From positions 186,001-250,000 of the forward strand of contig NZ_NESS01000006.1 of assembly GCF_002128425.1 (NCBI RefSeq): a DNA stretch of 64,000 nt, given 5' to 3'. Below, in pieces: positions 61,417 to 64,000 of the stretch. How positions within the stretch are numbered: position 1 is the first letter of the stretch; every line of letters begins with the position of its first letter. A model generated the notes under the pieces. It did not search any database. It saw only the letters and a program-made list of their open reading frames with translations, and was not told the DNA's origin. The translations under genes and the position numbers were made by a program. The stretch comes from Gottfriedia acidiceleris. GTDB taxonomy: Bacteria; Bacillota; Bacilli; Bacillales; Bacillaceae_G.

Positions 61417-62321
61417 ACATATTAGTAATAGAGGAAAAGAGAAATAAAAATGAAAGCACCCATGTTTTAATTTTATTTAAGGGGAAATTTAAATATTTTA
61501 TTAGTAATGATAAAAACGGAGATAAATATTTAAATAATGCATTAGTATCTTATTCAATGAAACATAATTTGTTCAAATATATAATGAAATTAATACCTGA
61601 TAAATTGAAAGTGAAAATTGGTATAGCAAAATACGTTAAATTGTCATTTAACGAAGCAGTATCAAAGGAAATAGCATTATTTAACAGTTTGAAGAGTGAA
61701 AAATTAAATTTTAATGTATTAGTTGGAACCTACGGTAAACATCAAAAATTAGTTTTACAGTTATTTGACCAGGGAGTTATTAATTACCATAAAATTGGAA
61801 CTCAAAATTCGAGTAATCAGTTAATAAATGAAATAGAGTTTTTGGATAAGTATGATAACTTAATTGGCCAAATTATGAAGTTACCTAAACTAATCTCTAG
61901 CGAAATAAAAAGTAAGATATTTTTAATGAGTACATCAGAGTTTAATGGTAAAAGAGTATACCCTAAATTTAATAGGAAAATATATTTATTATTTAAAGAT
62001 GTAACATCAATTAAAGAAATTAAAAAAGATCAAAATGGAGTTTATATGGCTTTTTCACATGGAGATTTTGCGCCATGGAACATGAGAAAAATCGATGATA
62101 AGATTTTATTATTTGACTGGGAATATTGTGGATTTAGGTTTTATGGATTCGATATGATTCATTATATTTATCAAATTGAGACATTGTTAAATAAAAGAGA
62201 GCATGAAGTAGCATTAAAAATTGCAATTAAATCTGTAAAAAAATATGATGGTATCTTAAATCAGATGAGTGATAATTTGTTAACAAGATTATATGAAGAC
62301 GAAAAAAGAAAAATATACTAG
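61404..62321 (+). CDS. APH-fold kinase-like protein in the capsule operon
   Basis: 305 residues. C-terminal catalytic motifs are those of aminoglycoside/choline-type phosphotransferases: FSHGDFAPWNM (about 217-226; Asp, Asn) and LLFDWEYCGFRFYGFDMIHY (metal-binding Asp). The N-lobe is poorly conserved. ATG lies within the end of the previous gene. A sugar or phosphocholine-like kinase role in capsule modification is an inference. Distinct from the APH-like gene at 46585. Confidence 0.7.
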   Translation: MEVLDILVIEEKRNKNESTHVLILFKGKFKYFISNDKNGDKYLNNALVSYSMKHNLFKYIMKLIPDKLKVKIGIAKYVKLSFNEAVSKEIALFNSLKSEKLNFNVLVGTYGKHQKLVLQLFDQGVINYHKIGTQNSSNQLINEIEFLDKYDNLIGQIMKLPKLISSEIKSKIFLMSTSEFNGKRVYPKFNRKIYLLFKDVTSIKEIKKDQNGVYMAFSHGDFAPWNMRKIDDKILLFDWEYCGFRFYGFDMIHYIYQIETLLNKREHEVALKIAIKSVKKYDGILNQMSDNLLTRLYEDEKRKIY

Positions 62322-62331
62322 AGGTAAACTT

Positions 62332-63426
62332 ATGAAAGTTGCAATAATTCAAGGATCTGTCTCTCCATATAGAGTTGACTTATTTAATTTTTTAGTAAAA
62401 AATTTTAGTTATAAATATGAATTTATAGTATTGTATGCAGCTAAACCAAAAGCATTTGATAGAAATTGGACGATTGATGAAAAAAATATGTTAAATTCAC
62501 ACTTTTTAAAAAGTAAAGCAATAAAAATCAAAATAGGCAAATTCAATAAATATACTAATTTGCCAATAGGAGTACAGTCAAAATTAAATGAAATTAATCC
62601 TGATATTGTAATAGGTGCTGAATATAATCCCTCTACACTTTTAGGTTATCTTTGGGCAAAAAAACATAATAAAAAGTATATTTCATGGTCAGATGGTACA
62701 TTGCAATCTGAAAAAAATATTAATCCTATTTCAAAAAAAGTAAGACAAATAATATGTAGTAATTCAGATGCTTTAATAGCAAGCAGTACTCAGACAAAGG
62801 AAGCTCAGAGATTTTATGGTGCTAATAGTAATAAAATATTTATTAGTTACTTAACTGTTGATTTAGAGAAATATATTATAAAAAATAAGAGGAACAATAC
62901 TAATAATCTTCTTTATGTCGGTAGATTAATAAAGCTAAAAGGATTAGATCTTCTATTTAGAGCTATTTCAAAAATCGAAAAAGAGTATACATTAACAATT
63001 GTTGGAGAAGGTGAAGAAAAGGAAAAGTTGATTAATTTGTGTAAAGAGTTACAAATTGATCAAAAGGTTTCTTTCCTTGGATATAAAGAAGGAAAAGAGT
63101 TAAGAGAGCTTTATGCTAATGCTGATTTATTTATATTCCCATCTCTAAATGATTGTTTTGGTTTGGTGCTTATTGAAGCGCTATGTGCAGAATTACCTTT
63201 ATTGACATCAAAGTATGCTGGCGCAAGCTATGATGTAATTAAAGATAATGGTTATATCTATGATCCTTATGACCAAGATAACTTTTTAAGAAAATTAAGA
63301 GATATTATAGATAATAAAGAAAATATTGATCAAAAAAGATTTAATTCTTTAGAGTTAGTTAATAAATTTTCATTTAATAACGTAAGCAAAGAATTTATAA
63401 AAGCTATTGAAAGTGTGAGCATTTAG
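62332..63426 (+). CDS. Glycosyltransferase family 4, third
   Basis: 364 residues. The ATG at 62332 behind AGAGGT is preferred to 62293, which lies inside the preceding gene. N-terminus IIQGSVSPYRVDLFNFLV, then LLYVGRLIKLKGLDLLFRA, LTIVGEGEEKEKL and FPSLNDCFGLVLIEALCAE (E-x7-E). Similar in type to the wall/capsule rhamnosyl- or fucosyl-transferase groups, donor unknown. Confidence 0.9.
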   Translation: MKVAIIQGSVSPYRVDLFNFLVKNFSYKYEFIVLYAAKPKAFDRNWTIDEKNMLNSHFLKSKAIKIKIGKFNKYTNLPIGVQSKLNEINPDIVIGAEYNPSTLLGYLWAKKHNKKYISWSDGTLQSEKNINPISKKVRQIICSNSDALIASSTQTKEAQRFYGANSNKIFISYLTVDLEKYIIKNKRNNTNNLLYVGRLIKLKGLDLLFRAISKIEKEYTLTIVGEGEEKEKLINLCKELQIDQKVSFLGYKEGKELRELYANADLFIFPSLNDCFGLVLIEALCAELPLLTSKYAGASYDVIKDNGYIYDPYDQDNFLRKLRDIIDNKENIDQKRFNSLELVNKFSFNNVSKEFIKAIESVSI

Positions 63427-63427
63427 A

Positions 63428-64000
63428 ATGATAAATATCTTAAAAAAGGATAATTTTAGTAAATTTATAAATTTATTACTAATCTTATGGGCCATAGTAA
63501 TAAGTGCGATTTCTGCAACCTATGATACAAAAATCATATTAGCAATTGCAATGATAGGATTATTTTTCTTAGTACTATATTTTCCATATTACACGCTAAT
63601 TATTTTAATACTATTAAATGAAAAGTTATTTTATTTTGTATCAGATAACCCGTTTCATATTTATATTTTTGGAGTAATTATTTTTGCTTTATTTGTATGT
63701 TTGATTAAAAGGAAATTTTCTAAAATGCAGTTTTCATTTCAAATTTTATTTTTAGTTTTATGGGTCATTTTGGAGATAATAAATGCAAATATTATAATTT
63801 CACAACCAATAACTAAAGGTATTATAGGTATATTAATGTTTTTTAAATATTTATTATATTTCTATTTTATGCTGTATTTTAATGCGAAAAGTATATCTAG
63901 AGTAAAAGATATTTTAATAAATACAGGTATTATTGCTGCAATAATTTATATTGCTCAGGCTATTGTATATCCCAAAATTATTTTCTTGGATGTTATTTTT
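63428..64000 (+). CDS. Polytopic membrane protein, probable polysaccharide polymerase (partial)
   Basis: ATG two bases after the previous stop; open to the window end (191 codons). At least five strongly hydrophobic helices with short loops (WAIVISAISATYD, LYFPYYTLIILILLNEK). Composition and position after glycosyltransferases suit Wzy-type O-antigen/capsule polymerase; a flippase is also possible. 3' part missing, so the family motif cannot be checked. Confidence 0.65.
   Translation, partial: MINILKKDNFSKFINLLLILWAIVISAISATYDTKIILAIAMIGLFFLVLYFPYYTLIILILLNEKLFYFVSDNPFHIYIFGVIIFALFVCLIKRKFSKMQFSFQILFLVLWVILEIINANIIISQPITKGIIGILMFFKYLLYFYFMLYFNAKSISRVKDILINTGIIAAIIYIAQAIVYPKIIFLDVIF

Overview
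The window is AT-rich, low-GC Gram-positive DNA and looks like the chromosome of an endospore-forming Bacillaceae (the wider Bacillus group). Signs are the Bacillus-type roc arginine genes, a Spo0E-family phosphatase, a yfkJ-yfkI-yfkH-like block, GGAGG ribosome sites, frequent TTG/GTG starts, and CcpA (cre), CodY-like and PhoP sites of Bacillus type. I see no phage, insertion sequence, CRISPR, tRNA or rRNA. The species cannot be named from sequence alone.

Layout. 1-4100: arginine/ornithine catabolism and uptake (rocD, glutamate dehydrogenase, rocE) with a dense control region before rocE. 4130-4550: non-coding DNA rich in DnaA-box-like 9-mers. 4600-10250 (minus): five-gene oligopeptide ABC transporter. 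10800-11260 (minus): Dps. 11570-11730 (minus): an apparently frameshifted small membrane protein. 12050-16270: first WxL surface-protein locus, followed by a small secreted protein and a VanZ-like protein. 16350-17330 (minus): thiamine transporter thiT under a TPP riboswitch, with a further structured element in its leader. 17680-19820: tyrosine phosphatase, YtxH-like and YihY-like genes plus a 37-aa basic protein. 19900-21940 (minus): P1B-type metal ATPase behind a long inverted repeat. 22290-30170: Spo0E-like peptide, Mga/AtxA-type regulator and the second WxL locus, ending in an SH3b-NlpC/P60 hydrolase.

31370-47550 is organised around two paralogous sugar ABC operons (permease, permease, binding lipoprotein; no ATPase). 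Between them lie a set of lineage-specific genes: a putative lytic enzyme, two DUF805 paralogues, a VanZ protein, a gene remnant, a putative amidase behind a 26-bp palindrome, and a small membrane-anchored protein. After the second copy come a toxin-antitoxin pair whose Doc toxin carries a nonsense codon, a YesM/YesN-type two-component system (the likely sugar sensor) and an APH-fold kinase. 47620-49440 holds an orphan pstS with a regular PhoP box, divergent from an OmpR-type regulator that lacks the phospho-acceptor aspartate.

50460-64000 is a capsule/exopolysaccharide operon: polymerase-associated tyrosine kinase system (modulator, BY-kinase, PHP phosphatase), galU, initiating sugar transferase, GDP-L-fucose synthesis (fcl, gmd), then four glycosyltransferases, two unusual kinase-like proteins and the start of a membrane protein that is probably the polymerase. 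It runs off the window.

Most noteworthy: the duplicated WxL modules with an adjacent Mga-like regulator, the structured RNA candidates ahead of thiT and the metal ATPase, the DnaA-box-rich gap, the PhoP box, and the decayed or frameshifted small genes.
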